From Paracyclopina nana (taxonomy: Eukaryota > Arthropoda > Copepoda > Cyclopoida > Cyclopettidae), in contig JAGUCH010000002.1 of assembly GCA_019096065.1 (NCBI GenBank), positions 6,460,501-6,524,500 of the forward strand: a DNA stretch of 64,000 nt. The letters run 5' to 3'. A program made the translations under genes and the position numbers. Shown here piece by piece: positions 42,496 to 55,269 of this stretch (position 1 is its first letter; the number at the start of each line of letters is the position of its first letter). The notes under the pieces were generated by a model. That model ran no database searches. It was not told the DNA's origin and worked only from the letters and a program-made list of their open reading frames with translations.

Positions 42496-45400
42496 TTATA
42501 GCATTAGATATGCGAATGACGTCAGAAGGAGCACGTTAATTGCGAGCGCATTCGGTGAGCTACCGCTCCACAAGTTGACGGCGGCTCTTCGCTTGTGTCC
42601 TTCCACTTCACTGAGATCACCCTCCCTTGGGTCTGCGTCTGGACTCACGACCACCAGAGACGTCAAAGGGGTCACGAATTCGTACTTGAGGGACAAATAG
42701 AGCGCGCGCTCGATGTTGTCGCAAATCACGATGTTCTCGTCGTCTCCCACCTCGTCCATCACGGCCTCGAGGTCGTGAGGCTTCGGGGTGGAAGTGACGT
42801 CCTCGACATAGTAATACTCGTCACCACCGGACCCCGACTCGTCCGCGTAGTCCTCGTCGTCTGCTGCCACCGATCGCTTCTGCACCACCGCGGCGCTGCA
42901 CGAAGAAAGCTCCCCCTTGGCCACTCTTTCGAGCAGGTCCCTGATGGTCAAATAGGCCCAGAGCCGCTCCAAAAAGTTGACCTCATTTGCCACAGAAGAA
43001 GTACCATCTTTGCTCGCCACCCTTGGGAGAATGTCAAAGACAGTTTCCGTAATTGTTTGCGGGTAGAATTCAGCCTGTAAAAGCAAATCATAGTAGTTCA
43101 TTCTTACTGCGTGTATATTATGCATTGCCCCGGGGAAAACAAGCTTTTCACCTCGATCTTTCTCTTTAGTTTATGTAAAAATAACCCGTTGCATTCATCC
43201 CATTATTGAATCACAATTAGTACACAAATTGAACGCACCAAAAAGCATGCTTTCTTGTTGCTTCCTTCAACTAAAAAAGCAATTTATGGTGCAAACATGT
43301 CTTACGACAAATGACATTGACAAGATCGTGACTTGAATTTAGCTGTGATGCAGCCATAGTTCAGAGTAGTGGTGAAATTCAGAAGTGAATTTTCGATTTT
43401 TGTACGCATACCGTTGGCTGGTTGAGGGGAAGATGCTTTTAAAAGGTCTTTGACGTATCAAAATGTAAATATAGCAGTTTTACACAGGCTTTCAAATCAT
43501 TATTTTCTCCTCTGTTCTCGAGTCAGCCTGTGCAGCTGTGATTCGAGGCAAAGTTTCCCTTCGCTTTCTATTCACTGCTTAGACAATGACCACCAAGTTG
43601 TTGGCTTCTACATACAGCATGCATTAGCCTCCATACAGAATAAAAGACTAAGCATTATTGTGCTGCGTATTATGACAAGGATTTCTCGTACTTCTGTTGC
43701 ACATTCTAGGCGATACTCAGCAGTTTTTGAGGGTACCTTAGAGGAAGTGTTGTAATGTCCGTCCACATGATACTCGCCAAAAGCTTGAGTGGCCAAGATT
43801 TCGTACTTGATGAGGTCATTGGAATCGGCCTGGAAACCAGCCAAGTGCCTCGGCAGGCGTCCAGCTACTACCAGTTCTGAGCCTTGGTAGTAGGTGTGGA
43901 AATTAGTGGATGTTAAGGAATTGGCCAGAATGTCGTCTTCCTGGTACTTGAAGCGCACATTCCTCAATATAGGACTGCTCACCTATTTTAATATTGGATG
44001 AAAAGAAAATCGCACTATTATAATAATTTAAGTAGCGGCAAGCAAAAAGTAGATCAACTATAGTCGAACATTGCAAAAGTCAGACTTTGCGCTTAATTTC
44101 AATCCCAGCCTTATTTGCTATAAAAAAAAAGTAAGACCATGATAAAAAACTCTGCCTTAATTCAAACAGAAAAAAAGTGAAGCTCGATTTTGAGAAGCGC
44201 CTTTCCAATTCTCTCTTTGCGTCTCTCTTTGTTCTTATTACAATATGCCATCTATCAACCAGAACTACCATTTTCAATGACAGCTTATTGTACTAAATGT
44301 ACTTAATTATCAACCCAAACTGTCAGAAAGGTGTGTCGCGATGCTTTCACAAATTAGAATTCACATGTTGAGCCGAAGACAAGGTTTGCGGGATTTTTCC
44401 ATACGTACCTCTTTGTAGAAGCCTTCGAGCTGCAAGGCAGCATCTGCAGCAATGTATATCTTCCTGGTGAAAGCATGGTTTTGCAAGGAGAGCGTTTTCA
44501 TGAGGGCAAAATCGGCAAACCTGCCAAACGACAGGCAAAATATGGGCGCGGATGCATTTGCATTTGCCAGCATAACATCGAGCAAGATGTCCTGGTTACT
44601 CGTGACTCCCACGGTGGCGTGACCATCGGTCAAAAAAATGACCATCGGCTGCACGTTGTCCAAAGGCCGACCGATTTTCGCGAGGCCGCGTAACAGCCCT
44701 TGGTGAATATTGGTGCCACCGGTGGCCTCCAGGCTCTCCACATATTCCCTAGCTTCTCGTGTATTTTCTGTCGTCGCCGATGCGGCCTCCGGCCTCCATT
44801 CGGTGACGTCATCGGAAAACTGGAGGACGGAGAAGAAATCAATAGGGCGAAGTTCCGACAAAATGGCCACCATGGCGCTCTTCAACTGGACCATTTTTTT
44901 GCCCTCCATGGAGCCGGAGACGTCCAAAACAAAGACCACGTGCTTGGCCATGGGCGGAAGGTCGTCGGGAGCCACAAAGTGCGCAAAGTAGCCGTCCAGC
45001 AGTTGGATTTCATCCCCCTTGTCTTGCCTGTCCACGTCGTACTTGACGGAAAATTGCAGCGCATGATTGCTGATGAGCAACCTTTGCAGCGGCTCCAGGT
45101 CGGGGCGGTAGCTAATCCTGGCCGATCCTGGGTGCGAGGGGTCCTTGAGGATTTGGGCGCCCTGAAGGGTCCGGTTGGAGATGGAAATTTGCTGCTTCTT
45201 CAAATCGGGCACGCTCAGATCCCTCAGCGCTCGATTTTCAACGATTTGCACCTAAAGCATGCGAAGAGGTTGCGTTACGCAGAGCAAAGTTCCGAGACGC
45301 TTCAGCCCGTTTATATATATTCGAGAAATGCATTAGTAGGCGTGATTGAAAAAGCAATGCTCACATCAATGCCGAATTCCTTGAGCTTTTGCCTCGGCGT

Positions 45401-45821
45401 CAGATTTATCACATGCTCGTAGATGCCTTTCTTGCGTTGCAGCAATTCCTCGTACAAAAGGTAGAAAGTCACCGAAGACTTGGCCTTTGTGTTCACCGAC
45501 ACTCGAAACTGATTGGAATGTCTCGCAGATATGCCCACATGCCCTGAAATAATCAGGGAGCAAATATAGTATATGACACACGTACTTAACCTGCGCATAA
45601 CGTAACAGCCATCACCTGCCGTTTTTCCTTGGCCCACGGCCTCTTGATACTCGCGCCAAGCCTTCTCCTTTTCGCGGACGTAAGCCACGAATAATTGGCC
45701 GCCAATTTCGATGGCGAATCTAGATATGAACGCAGTCTCGGGCAAAATGACCGTAAGGAAAATTTCACGGGCTCGACTTTCGGGATTGTAGACCTCGCTT
45801 GTCACCAGGGTCGTAGCATAC
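42496..45821 (-). CDS. Inter-alpha-trypsin inhibitor heavy chain-like, 5' exon missing
   Basis: Five exons on the minus strand: 45821-45616, 45543-45365, 45251-44409, 43982-43737 and 43074-42496; phases agree throughout, giving about 684 aa. The first exon starts with one base of a split codon, so an upstream signal-peptide exon exists but was not found. VIT domain: YATTLVTSEVYNPESRAREI, TAFISRFAIEIGG, then VGQGKTAGHVGISARHSNQF. VWA domain with the metal site DVSGS in VVFVLDVSGSMEGKKM and TGGTNIHQG and FLTDGHAT. C-terminal region with ERLWAYLTIRDLLE. The protein ends in a small-residue patch then a hydrophobic tail (NALAINVLLLTSFAYLML), which suggests a GPI anchor instead of the hyaluronan-linked DPHFII end. 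ITIH proteins are extracellular and bind matrix. Confidence 0.9.
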
Positions 45822-46702
45822 CTGCAACGCATAACAATCTCGGCATCATTTGGTTAATTGAGGGGGGGTCGTAAAGTGGCTTGTTTCAATGGCAGCCATT
45901 GCTGATGGACCGATTTGGACGTTGACGGCATTTTCGCCTTATTAGGCGTGCCAAGGGGTTATCCATAATCTCCCACTATATTCCATGCATACAATGTCAA
46001 GCCTACAATATTTCGATCGTTATTTTTGATCCGAGAGAGGCTACTTCGGGCACGTCTGGAAAAATGCTGCCGCAGCAAAGCAAAACGCAAACTTTTATTC
46101 AAATCTGGATGATTCGGAGATTCGTGAACACTTGAGTTGGGAGTTGAAGCAATTCTCTGGTGCAGGCAGTAAATGACAGCAGTCGCACAAAAGACGTTGC
46201 AACGATGCCTTGGTGGCTCTAGCGAAAATTAGTGAGCTAGCCAGATTGCGACCAAACAGGGTATATAAAGAAGATGCTATCGTCATCCCTGCAATCAGAT
46301 GTGTATCAAGGCTCGCACCACCAAAAGGAAACTTTCTCGATTTAGTTTCCAACTAGCAGCCCCACGCATGGAGAGTCCATAGAGAGATTTGCATCAGCAA
46401 TACGCACTGCATCAACTTTTGACACATTTCCCCGAGATCCAATTATCACTGAACAACTCCATTCGCGCATTTCAGTACTGAAGTAGTAGCTTTTGAGACA
46501 AAAAAGTCAGTTAATTTGACAGAGCTAGCAAATGCCGGTTTCCTAAGCAAACAATTTATGCACACAAATGACCACACCCAGCGCAGTAGTCATGTAGTGG
46601 CCTAAACATGCATGTCTTTTTTCATGTAGTATCTTGATCGCAGATGAAGTGCGCTTGTAATTTGGCCATGCTCAAGAATTCTAAGCATTTTGTGCGTTTC
46701 TA
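45822..46702. other. Upstream of ITIH; no exon recognised
   Basis: The expected signal-peptide exon of ITIH could not be found. A palindromic TATATA box (near 46262) could serve either strand: on the plus strand an initiator-like ATCAGATG follows at a suitable distance, but no ORF of note follows. Confidence 0.3.
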
Positions 46703-47294
46703 CGCCCCACTAATAAAATTTGCGCTCGTTTAGCCGTCAGGAAGTCAAGGTTCTCTAAAGGATTATCTATTTGGTTCTTGGCTTTTTGCGGCATGTATTG
46801 CCCAACCAAGTCGAAAATGTTAAGAATTATGTACTTGGGATTTTAAGATCTGAAGTACTTGACAAGTCCTTGGCGAGTCAAGATTTTCTAGAAAATACGA
46901 ATGTTTACGTTTTTTAGGGTTTTAGCGACTAGAAGCAACAGATACGATGAAGAAATGGTTATGTCGATTCGATGCCAAGAAACTGGAGATGATTCAAGTC
47001 GGCTTAATTTTACTGCCGTGGCCAAGCCGCCACCAAGGAGATGTACGATGGCAGAGATTTTTGAAAACGGGATGAAATTGGTGCCAAAAGTAGGATTATT
47101 ATTGCATTATATCACATAAAATTTGCATCTCAATAAATATGAAATAATTAGATTAATATTTTTGGAAGCTCTTCTGTCAGAATCGATCAATCTATGTACA
47201 GGAAAATTGGACGTCGTCTTCTGGGCTTCAAAAGTGATGGCTGGTATCTTCTTATTTGTCAGGGCTGACTCAACGCAAGAGAGATACTGCAAAT

Positions 47295-50200
47295 CTACTT
47301 GTCGACAGCTTGAGAATTATCTGAGGACGAGTCCGTCTGGAATTGTGTGGGAACGTCGGGTGCAGAAAGGACGGCCTAAAAGAGTGTAAAGGTTATGTGG
47401 TGCAAATACATACATTGATATGTAAAGGTTGAGTAGGAGTTTATGATTATGTAAAAGAATGAATGAAATGTTGTTGTATGATTTTGGGAGGATGCGATAA
47501 AGTTAAGAACGATTAGAAAGAAGGTAAGTCTGGACTCACAGGCGGCTCAATTTCCTGCTCTTCTTCTTCTCCATAGTCGGACTCGTAAAGGCTCTGGTCC
47601 CTGGTAAGTTCAGCAGCCGCAGCAGCCTATGTAAGTACACGAAGAGGAAAGAATTATAAGTTGCCCTTCATTAATCAAATTTTGCATGTCCTTACCGAAG
47701 TTGAAGGCTCTGGCTCCGATTCTGATTCGAATGCCGCAGAGAGGTTGCGGACTGATGCTGCTGTCTGCTTTCGCTCCGATTTCTTGCTACTTTTCTTCCC
47801 AGATCCTTTGGCCTTAGCAGTCTCAATCTGAACATCTGGCAAGTATGAAGACGCATCGGCGGAAAATCTTCTGACAAGGGTGTTAATGTCAGTAGTCTCA
47901 GCGACCACCTCTTCATACAACCGGGGAAACTATAAGTTGACATGCACAATATGTAATTTTTAATAGAAATGAATGCTGCATTTGAGAAACATTACCTCTG
48001 GAACAGCCTTGATTCTCATGTAGGTCAAATTTTGCCAATCCTGGCCCATGAGATGAGCAGCCACAATAACATGACGAATGACCTCTTTTACGTCCAACAC
48101 TTCTTGACTGCTATTGTTGAGAACGCTCAAGATATCCTTGGGATTGTCGCACACGCCGGAGAAGGACGTTTTGGAAAACTCGCTTCTTTTACGAGTAGCA
48201 GCCAAGTGCTCGTCATAAGATGGCACAACTTTTTTAGGATCTTTGTGGTGCATGTTAGCCACATAGAACTCGAAATCCACATCAGTGACGGCAGTAGCAG
48301 CCTCGTCCAAGTTTTGAGCTCTGTTGCCCGCCGTAGTCAGCATGGTGCCACGGTCCGTGTTCAGCATTGTTGCCACATACTGATCAATCTCAGAGAGGTG
48401 CTTGCCCTCTGGCGCGTCCTTGACTTTGTATAAATCTTGCAAAGCCGGAACAATGCTCTTATCGATCATGGCATGAACGCCTTCCGGTATTGGCCGCTTG
48501 TTGAAGTACAAGTTCTTCAACGAGCTTTACAAGAAAGACATAGTTTTTCAATGACATGTAAGATAGCTGTACTTTGTAATTGAAATACTATGCATATCAA
48601 TAATTTTGCCTAGCTACATGTGTAATGTGCCGCTCTTCTAACTAATTATGTTAAATTTCTTTAAAGATCTGCACTTACTTGGTGTTTTTGCCAACAATCA
48701 TGTGTGCCCGAGCTAAAGTTGTGAAGATCGTGTGCATGACTCCTTTGGCCATCGTGTAGTGCAATGTTGACAGTGGTTGACCTCGAAAGTATGGTAGCAG
48801 AAAAGCAGCCACTTGTTCCTGCATCATTAGTAGTATGTGTAATATGTTCTTGCCATTTTGACTCATTGTTATTGAGTGTCTATGTGTCATAAAGTGCCAA
48901 AAATATTACCTGAACAAAGTGGAAAGCAAAAAACACGTCACACGACTTGCCCATGAGGTTGAACGGAATAAGGCGAAGCAGAATAGCTCTAGCTTTCGAT
49001 CTGATGTCAATATTGCCTAAGTAGGTCTTAGAAGGACTGTTCTTGACCTGTTGTGACACATCAATGAATTTCTCATTCATCGACTTAACAGTCTTTTTGA
49101 CTTCCTGAAAAATAGTCGCATGGCATTTGAAAATGAGCATGATTGAATGTTTGAGCAACAACATAAGACCTGTCATTGAAAGAAATAGTGAAAAAAGGTA
49201 CTTACAAGCACCGTTGCAAACTTGTTGTCTAGTTTCTTAGACATAGAAGTCCTGTCTTTGTCCATCACTCCTTTTAGCTCCTCGATCTCGTCTTTCAATG
49301 CTCCTTTCATCTTGAGAAACAATTCATGAAGGCACTTCTCCAAATATCCTCGAGTTACAAGCTCGTGCTTGTGCTGACCGCCCTACAAGTGCACATACTA
49401 TAGTTAGGCATGCATGATATTGGCAGAACATTAAGTAACTTACAAAGTCTGGCTCCTTCCTAGCAACAGGTGCATTGTACCGGGAGCCAAATGGTTCCTT
49501 GGTGGAAGTAGTCTAATTGAAGAAAAGTCATATACTAAATGTTGCATTTGTATTACAAGTAAGATCATTTTAACTTACCGTAGTTTCAGCTATTCTTGTT
49601 CGCGACGATGTTGCTTGCATGGGCATAGGTGACTGCAAAAAGTTTAATGTTTGGTTTACATTGCTTCAATCTACCAAATCATTGAAAGTTTCTTAAAAGA
49701 TTATGAAGCACTTACTTCTAGTTCTAATTCGCCAGAAGATGTCACTTTGAACGTGATGTTCATATTATCTGCCTCAGTGACATTGGTGAGGAGTTGAGAA
49801 GCATTTTCCTCGCTAACCATAAACGTGACTTGTCCTCCATCAGTTGCAGTCAAGATGTTTGACGAAACATCTTCGCCAGAAGTAGCAGCTCCAATGAAAG
49901 CAGTGTCCAATCCTACTGGCTCTCCTGTTGGCTCTCCTGCTGGCTCTCCTGCTGGAGTGCCCGGAACGGAGGTCGATCGACTTGACTGAGGGTTCGACCT
50001 TGCAAGAGCCATTATCTCACTGAAAGTTGTCGGATCGTTGTCAATGTTCCTCTGGAACGCTTCAAGGTCGGCAGACGAGGCAATGATGCTTGCGGCCCTA
50101 GCTTGGGAGACAATGGCGGCCTGCTTTTCTTGTTCCTCCTTTTCAAGTCTTGCAATCCTGGCTTGGGCAGCCATTGCTGCAGCCTCCTGGAAAGCCCTTT

Positions 50201-51189
50201 CAGACTCCTTAAGAGCGGCTTCTTCTTCCAAGTACCGTTTGGCCCTTTCAATCGCAGCTGCCTTGCGAGCTTCATCTTCAGCCTTCTTCTCTGCTTCTTC
50301 ACGGCGAGCAATCTCCAACGCTACTTTGCGCGCAGTGGCCTCTTCAGCAACTTTTCTGGATGCTTCTTCCAACCTCCTTTGGATCATTTCCTTCTCTTTA
50401 GCTTTGGCAGCCTCAGCTGCGGCAGCTGCTGTTGCAGCGCTACGAGTCCTTTTGGCAGGTGATTTGTCGGCGTTGGCTGCAGGTTCGCTGCTTGCAACTT
50501 TCCTTTTGTTGCCCATTCCAAGTGCCTTTTGGATAGTTGTAACACCTAGGCCATCGTCAGTTTCATCGGTGAACATTGGTGGAGGATTTTCCACCATACG
50601 TCTTGTTTGGATGCTCCACGGAGTGTACTGGAAGTTGCCGTCAGCTTGTTTTCTCGAGTAGACGAAGTCTTTCATGAATTTCTCCAGCCAATTGTCGACC
50701 ATGGCTGTGTAGCGCGCCAATCGCTGATCTTCCTCGACTTCCTCCAGCTCATTGTTTAGGTCTCGCAACGTGTTCTCGACTCGAAAAGATTCAGTTCCTA
50801 TGGAATGAATGAATTTTGAAAGTTAAAAACGTAAAATATGACAGCGAGAATGAAATTGTAATGCTATGTGAAAAAGCTCGAGCATGCAGAATGTTTAAGT
50901 CAAGGTTTATACCTCTTTCAATTCGACAGAACAGAAAGGCTTCCACCCGTCCTCCTTCAGTCAATAACTGGAATGGCCTTAAACGAGATGGTTGGTACAA
51001 TCTCCTTGTAATGTTGCCCGAGTAGTAGTGGCCGAGGCGATGCCCTTCTGGAGAAGTCCAGTCCGTTGCAAGGTAGGAAAACGCTGGCGTCTGCCCCAGG
51101 CAAGCGATGATGACTCGATCATACTCTCCAGGAGGCTTTTTCTCGCTGGATAACTCTAAATTTTTCGGATTCGGATTTCGATTCGCCAT
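47295..51189 (-). CDS. Conserved companion protein of the transposon, copy I, 974 aa
   Basis: Eleven exons on the minus strand: 51189-50913, 50797-49716, 49632-49579, 49512-49444, 49382-49206, 49104-48910, 48818-48679, 48524-47996, 47929-47696, 47626-47540, 47375-47295; all phases agree and the sum is 975 codons. I recognise no known family. N-terminal part: YDRVIIAC, then FCRIERG and ESFRVENTLRDL. A long Ala/Glu/Lys/Arg coiled coil (about residues 200-330) carries a basic AKRTRSA patch that could be a nuclear signal. The best-conserved block is ILLRLIPFNLMGKSCDVFFA and EQVAAFLLPYF, followed by LARAHMIVGK and NKRPIPEG. The C-terminus is acidic and Ser-rich. By position it is likely the DNA-binding accessory protein of the transposon (TnpA-like), which is inference. 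Confidence 0.8.
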
Positions 51190-51591
51190 TTCGGAAACTG
51201 AAATTTTGACCGATTGCGATTTGGCGAACAATTTTTAAGTATCCTGCGCAATTTTTAATATTTTTTAATTGCTTATTATTTGACGGCTTTGCAAGTACTT
51301 ACCAAGTCGCTGTCAAGGAATCAAAAGTCGTGAACCTGACCTTCCTAAACTGGTTTTTGCTAAAAGCTTCCGGTAATTTTTAAGTACTTGTCAGCGCCTT
51401 GACATTGCCTTTTCAAGTCAATGTTATTGTAGTTGTTTCTTTTGTGAATTTGTTGCTGAGATATTGAATGCACTACTCCACTGACCTTTTCAGCAATTAC
51501 GGAGTAATAATTAGACCTAATTAGTGCTGAGAAAACCTTAAGCTGTTTCCTACTTTAATTTCAGAAAGTCTTTCGAAAGCAAAAGGCAGCC
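51190..51591. promoter_or_regulatory. Divergent promoter of copy I
   Basis: 402 bp between the two start codons. Contains several copies of a motif in the AAGTCAAG/CTTGACTT group, including AAGTACTTGTCAG and TTTTCAAGTCAATG (51380-51425) and GCAAGTACTTACCAAGTCG (near 51291). The same motif recurs at both outer ends of the element. Confidence 0.6.
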
Positions 51592-54454
51592 ATGCCGAAA
51601 GCCAAAGAGAAAACACGAGGATCAGAGAAACCGAAGCAGTTAAAAACGAATCGACAATGGAAACCCGTGAACCGAAGGAGGACGGCTCGAATGCTAAAGC
51701 GAATCAGCAACACTTTGAGTGTCTTGAAGCAGTCCGTCAGCACAGAGGTCCAAGTTTTGACCAACATCGAGAATATACGTACACGGAGAAGGTAAGAAGT
51801 GTAGAGTTCATGTGCTAATCAATTATGTCTCACGTGCCAATATCTTAACTTTCTCTTTCAGCACTCAAGGTCTCGAAGAAATACCTGAACGTATTAAGAA
51901 GTTGCACGATCAGGAGAACGAGCTGTTGGAATGCCGACAAGAAATATGTGCAGCCTTGGATGATGAGTTCAACTCCGGAATCTCTAGTGACGACTCAGAC
52001 ATTATTGTTGTCAACCAGCACATCGCCAAGCCAATTCCAAGCTCCATCGTTGAGGCCATGCGCATTCCATCAACTAGCTCGACTACATCAGTTTTGGAGA
52101 CCGAGCACAGTTTGCCTCTTCAAAATGCCTTGGATGAGGAAACATTGGCTATTTTGAACCAGACGGTCTCCTCCGTGTCATCAGTCATTCCGGACTTGGA
52201 GAGGGAAGATATGTTTGAACCTTACAGGACTGAGATTGCTCACATCAAAGCAAAGATCAAGGATAACGATCTCCCATCCAGCTGTGATGATTCCGATTAC
52301 AGCCCAAACAATGTCTCGAAGAATGAGTTCCTGGAAGGAAACGACGACTACTTGGCCATTCAAGGTATTGTCACCGAAGAGCAGATAGCGATGGACCAAG
52401 AACAAGGATTTGACCACGTTGCCAATGCCCATGGGGATTATAATCTCTTGCCTTTGAATGACGAGGGCGTGGAGCTGGCCAGTGAAGAAATCGAGGCATT
52501 CATTGATGTCTTGGATCCAGATGTCGATGAATTTGCTATGGGCACGCCTGAAGAGTTTGTAAACGTGGATGATGAAAGCTCGTCTAGTGTGAGGGGTCGC
52601 CTCAACTACGAATACTTCAAGGAGATGGCCAGGAAAGAAATGGCAATCGAAACTCAGGACGAGAAGAATCGTCTTTTCTTTGAGCTCTTTGACACTGTGT
52701 CAGTTGATGGCTACATGACGAAGAGGGCGACGAAGAATGTGTACAATTTGTTCAGAGCGTTTATGGAAAGCCGTCACATGAGCTGCTACGAAACTTCCAA
52801 GAAAAGGTACCTCGCTGATAGTCCTCCAATCACTATGTGCTTTGAATTCCAAAACATTGAAACGGGGGAAATCACAAGAGTCAACGGCGAGACTTACCCT
52901 AGAAAGGAATTCCCTCGAGATAAATGGATTAAGATAAGCGAGTATGCAACAGTAGACATCATGGACGTGTGGAACCATGCATTCCAATGTCATGGCGACA
53001 AAGAGAACTACTTGCAAAGTCGAAAGCTAGTGCTCTTTATGGATGGGCTTCCATTGTCGAAGTCTGGAGATGCTCAGTTGAATGCGGTCTGCGTCCGAAT
53101 TCCGCCTTGTCGTAGCGGATATGTGCTTGGCATGCACATTTATCGCAAAGAATCTGGATTGACCCCTAATGGCATCATGCACAACATCTTGAGAGATTTC
53201 CGCTACTACAAGTTTGAGCTTCGGCAAATGATCGGTGATGCTCCTGTGCGTAGCAAGTTGCGAGGCCTGAAACTTCACAGTGGTTGCTTCAGTTGCGAGT
53301 TCTGTTTCGCGAAAGGTCTACGAGTGGAACGACGACAAGTTTTCCCAGCGATCACGTTTGATGAGGAGAAACGAACCAGCTTCTGGTACTACGATACAGC
53401 CACTCAAATTGAGGAGAGAGGAATCGCTGATTTCACTGCTGATGAGCTGAAAGGCATGACAAGTGCAACTCCTTTGTCTCTAATCCACGAATTTGAGCAG
53501 ATGAAGCAATTCTTGTTGGAGCCCATGCATAACTTCTCGGGATGCATTAAGCAGTTCATTCGGCTCATGCTGAAGCTGCCAAAGACAAAGCAACTCCATT
53601 TCACGGCTCGTCAGCAGAAGATATTGAAGAAATTTGACAAGCGCTGGCAAAACATTGTCCTCCCGAGGGAATTCAACAGACGCGCAAGATCACTATCAGG
53701 CTGCTTCGTGTTCTTTAAGAGCCAAGAACTGATCTCGTTGGCTATCGCTGCACCTTTTGCTTTCGCCGAGTCTTTCGATGATGAATTGGACAAGCCTGCT
53801 CGTGCGTGCTGGTTGACTTTCGCCATGATCTTGCGAGCCGTCTGCATGGACGATCATGGTCTATGGCTGAACGACGTGACCAATCATTTGGAAATGTACT
53901 CCAAAAATGCTTACCAGATGTTTGAAGACACTTTTGGATTGGTCAACTGCGGGTGGAATATCCACAACTTCTTCTCTCACGCCTACCACGTCCGCTTGAT
54001 CTCGCGATACCCAGCTTTGAGCGCCCTTGGATTCGAGTCGGACTTCAATATTTTCAAGAAGTGGATGCAATCAAACACCCCCAGCCTGGGAAAGCAGATC
54101 ATTCAGAAGGTCTTCCAGAGAAACTCGATGAGCCATGACTGTCAAAATATCGTGAGGTTCAGCCCATTCGAAGCAACTAGGTTCTCCGACAACTTGTGCT
54201 ACACTCGCCACATGGAGTTCTTTCAGATTGTTGACATCAAGAGTACTTGGTACGTTTGCAAGAAAATCAAGACACGCAAATTTAAGACAGGGGATACTCC
54301 CACCATTGACTGGTACGTGAATGGTATTATGCTCTACCTTGGGTTTGTCGATGAAGATGAAACTTGCCATGTCGAGAAACGTGACGTTACTGCCAAGGCT
54401 GTCATTGACGGCAAGTATATTGTCTCCATTCCATTTGATGCATTGTTCATCTAA
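51592..54454 (+). CDS. EnSpm/CACTA-like DDE transposase, copy I, 930 aa
   Basis: Exons 51592-51791 and 51862-54454, joined across a 70-bp phase-2 intron. N-terminus is basic (MPKAKEKTRGSEKPKQLK). An acidic Ser-rich region follows. The catalytic core resembles transposases of the EnSpm/CACTA group: LVLFMDGLPLSKSG (Asp461), MIGDAPVRSKLRG (Asp526) then a CxxC in SCEFCFAKG, FLLEPMHNFSG (Glu620), then LPREFNRRARSL, WLTFAMILRAVCM and FGLVNCGWNIHNFFSHAYH, which parallels the conserved C-terminal block of that superfamily. The protein ends KAVIDGKYIVSIPFDALFI, shared with copy II. It would cut and join element ends. No frame damage, so it may be functional. Subclass is uncertain because the element ends are not CACTA. 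Confidence 0.75.
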
Positions 54455-55261
54455 GCTGATTTCTGCTCAGTCTTTACATGATAAAGACGTGCTACTTATT
54501 ATTTGTGTTTGACGATGTAATCGGGGCTGCTGTCGCAAAAGAAATGACAGTAGACCCCTTCTCTTTGACCACTATGATTATTAATATGCAAAAGCTTTTC
54601 CTTATAAGACGTGTATTGATTCAATTGTAAGGAATAAAAGTCAAGATTTATGTGTCATTTTGACAGATGTCATTTTGTTGCGTCACTAATCACAGTTAAC
54701 GCACTAGCTGCTTATTACAGTCTCTAAATACAATGCTTCCAATCATCAACCTCTTTGATCATAACTGGTTATTGAGATATACATGTAGATTCAAAGAATA
54801 TCATTGACTGGTTGCTCTTGTTGCCACTTGACTCACTGAGTCCTTTGAGCGTTCCTGCTGGCAATCGCTGAAGCATATGGTTTGCAAATTGAGTCCATTG
54901 CATGAGGACGTCGATCGTTTATTGTAATGTTAATCATTTTTTCCAATATTACAGTCAAGATAGATGTAAGAATTCCTGTTGAAATTGCAGTCGTTCGTCG
55001 TTACTTGCCAAAAACGCGATACTGAAAGAAAAATGTCAATATTAGCTACATGACATGTCAACATATCTAAAGCTTTATCTCTAAAGGAGAAAATGGAGCT
55101 GTCGAGTAGATGGTGACGTCACCTATTCGTAATAATAGCATAATGTCAAGTTCATCTCCTTGAAGTCAATAGTTTCTCTAGATGATTCTTAAAAATGCTT
55201 CCAGCCGAAAACAAGGACTTTCCTTTTGAGATCGAGTTTCAGAAAGGCACGATTTATTTTG
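54455..55261. other. Right subterminal region of copy I
   Basis: No gene. Holds further AAGTCAAG-type motifs (near 54636, 54825, 54953, 55143, 55160). Transcript end signal AATAAAAG near 54633. Confidence 0.4.
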
Positions 55262-55269
55262 GTGGGGCG

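Larger units (their letters stand above)
46703..55269. mobile_element. Two-gene DNA transposon, copy I
   Basis: Holds a divergent gene pair: a companion gene (minus, 47295-51189) and a transposase-like gene (plus, 51592-54454). Both are free of stops and frameshifts. Boundaries are tentative: CGCCCCAC at 46703-46710 and its reverse complement GTGGGGCG at 55262-55269, each continuing with an AATAAA/T-like stretch, in the positions expected from copy II. The motif AAGTCAAG and close variants recur at both ends and in the central promoter. Gene order, orientation and most intron positions match copy II. Confidence 0.6.

Noticed and set aside
42595-43080. 161-codon plus-strand ORF
   Set aside because: Antisense shadow of the last ITIH exon, which has clear family motifs.
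46255-46300. TATATAAAG core promoter for a plus-strand gene
   Set aside because: An initiator-like word follows, but no ORF or splice signal supports a gene, and the box is palindromic.
50038-50661. 207-codon plus-strand ORF
   Set aside because: Antisense shadow of the Ala/Glu-rich coiled-coil exon of the companion gene; low-complexity coding often leaves the other strand open.
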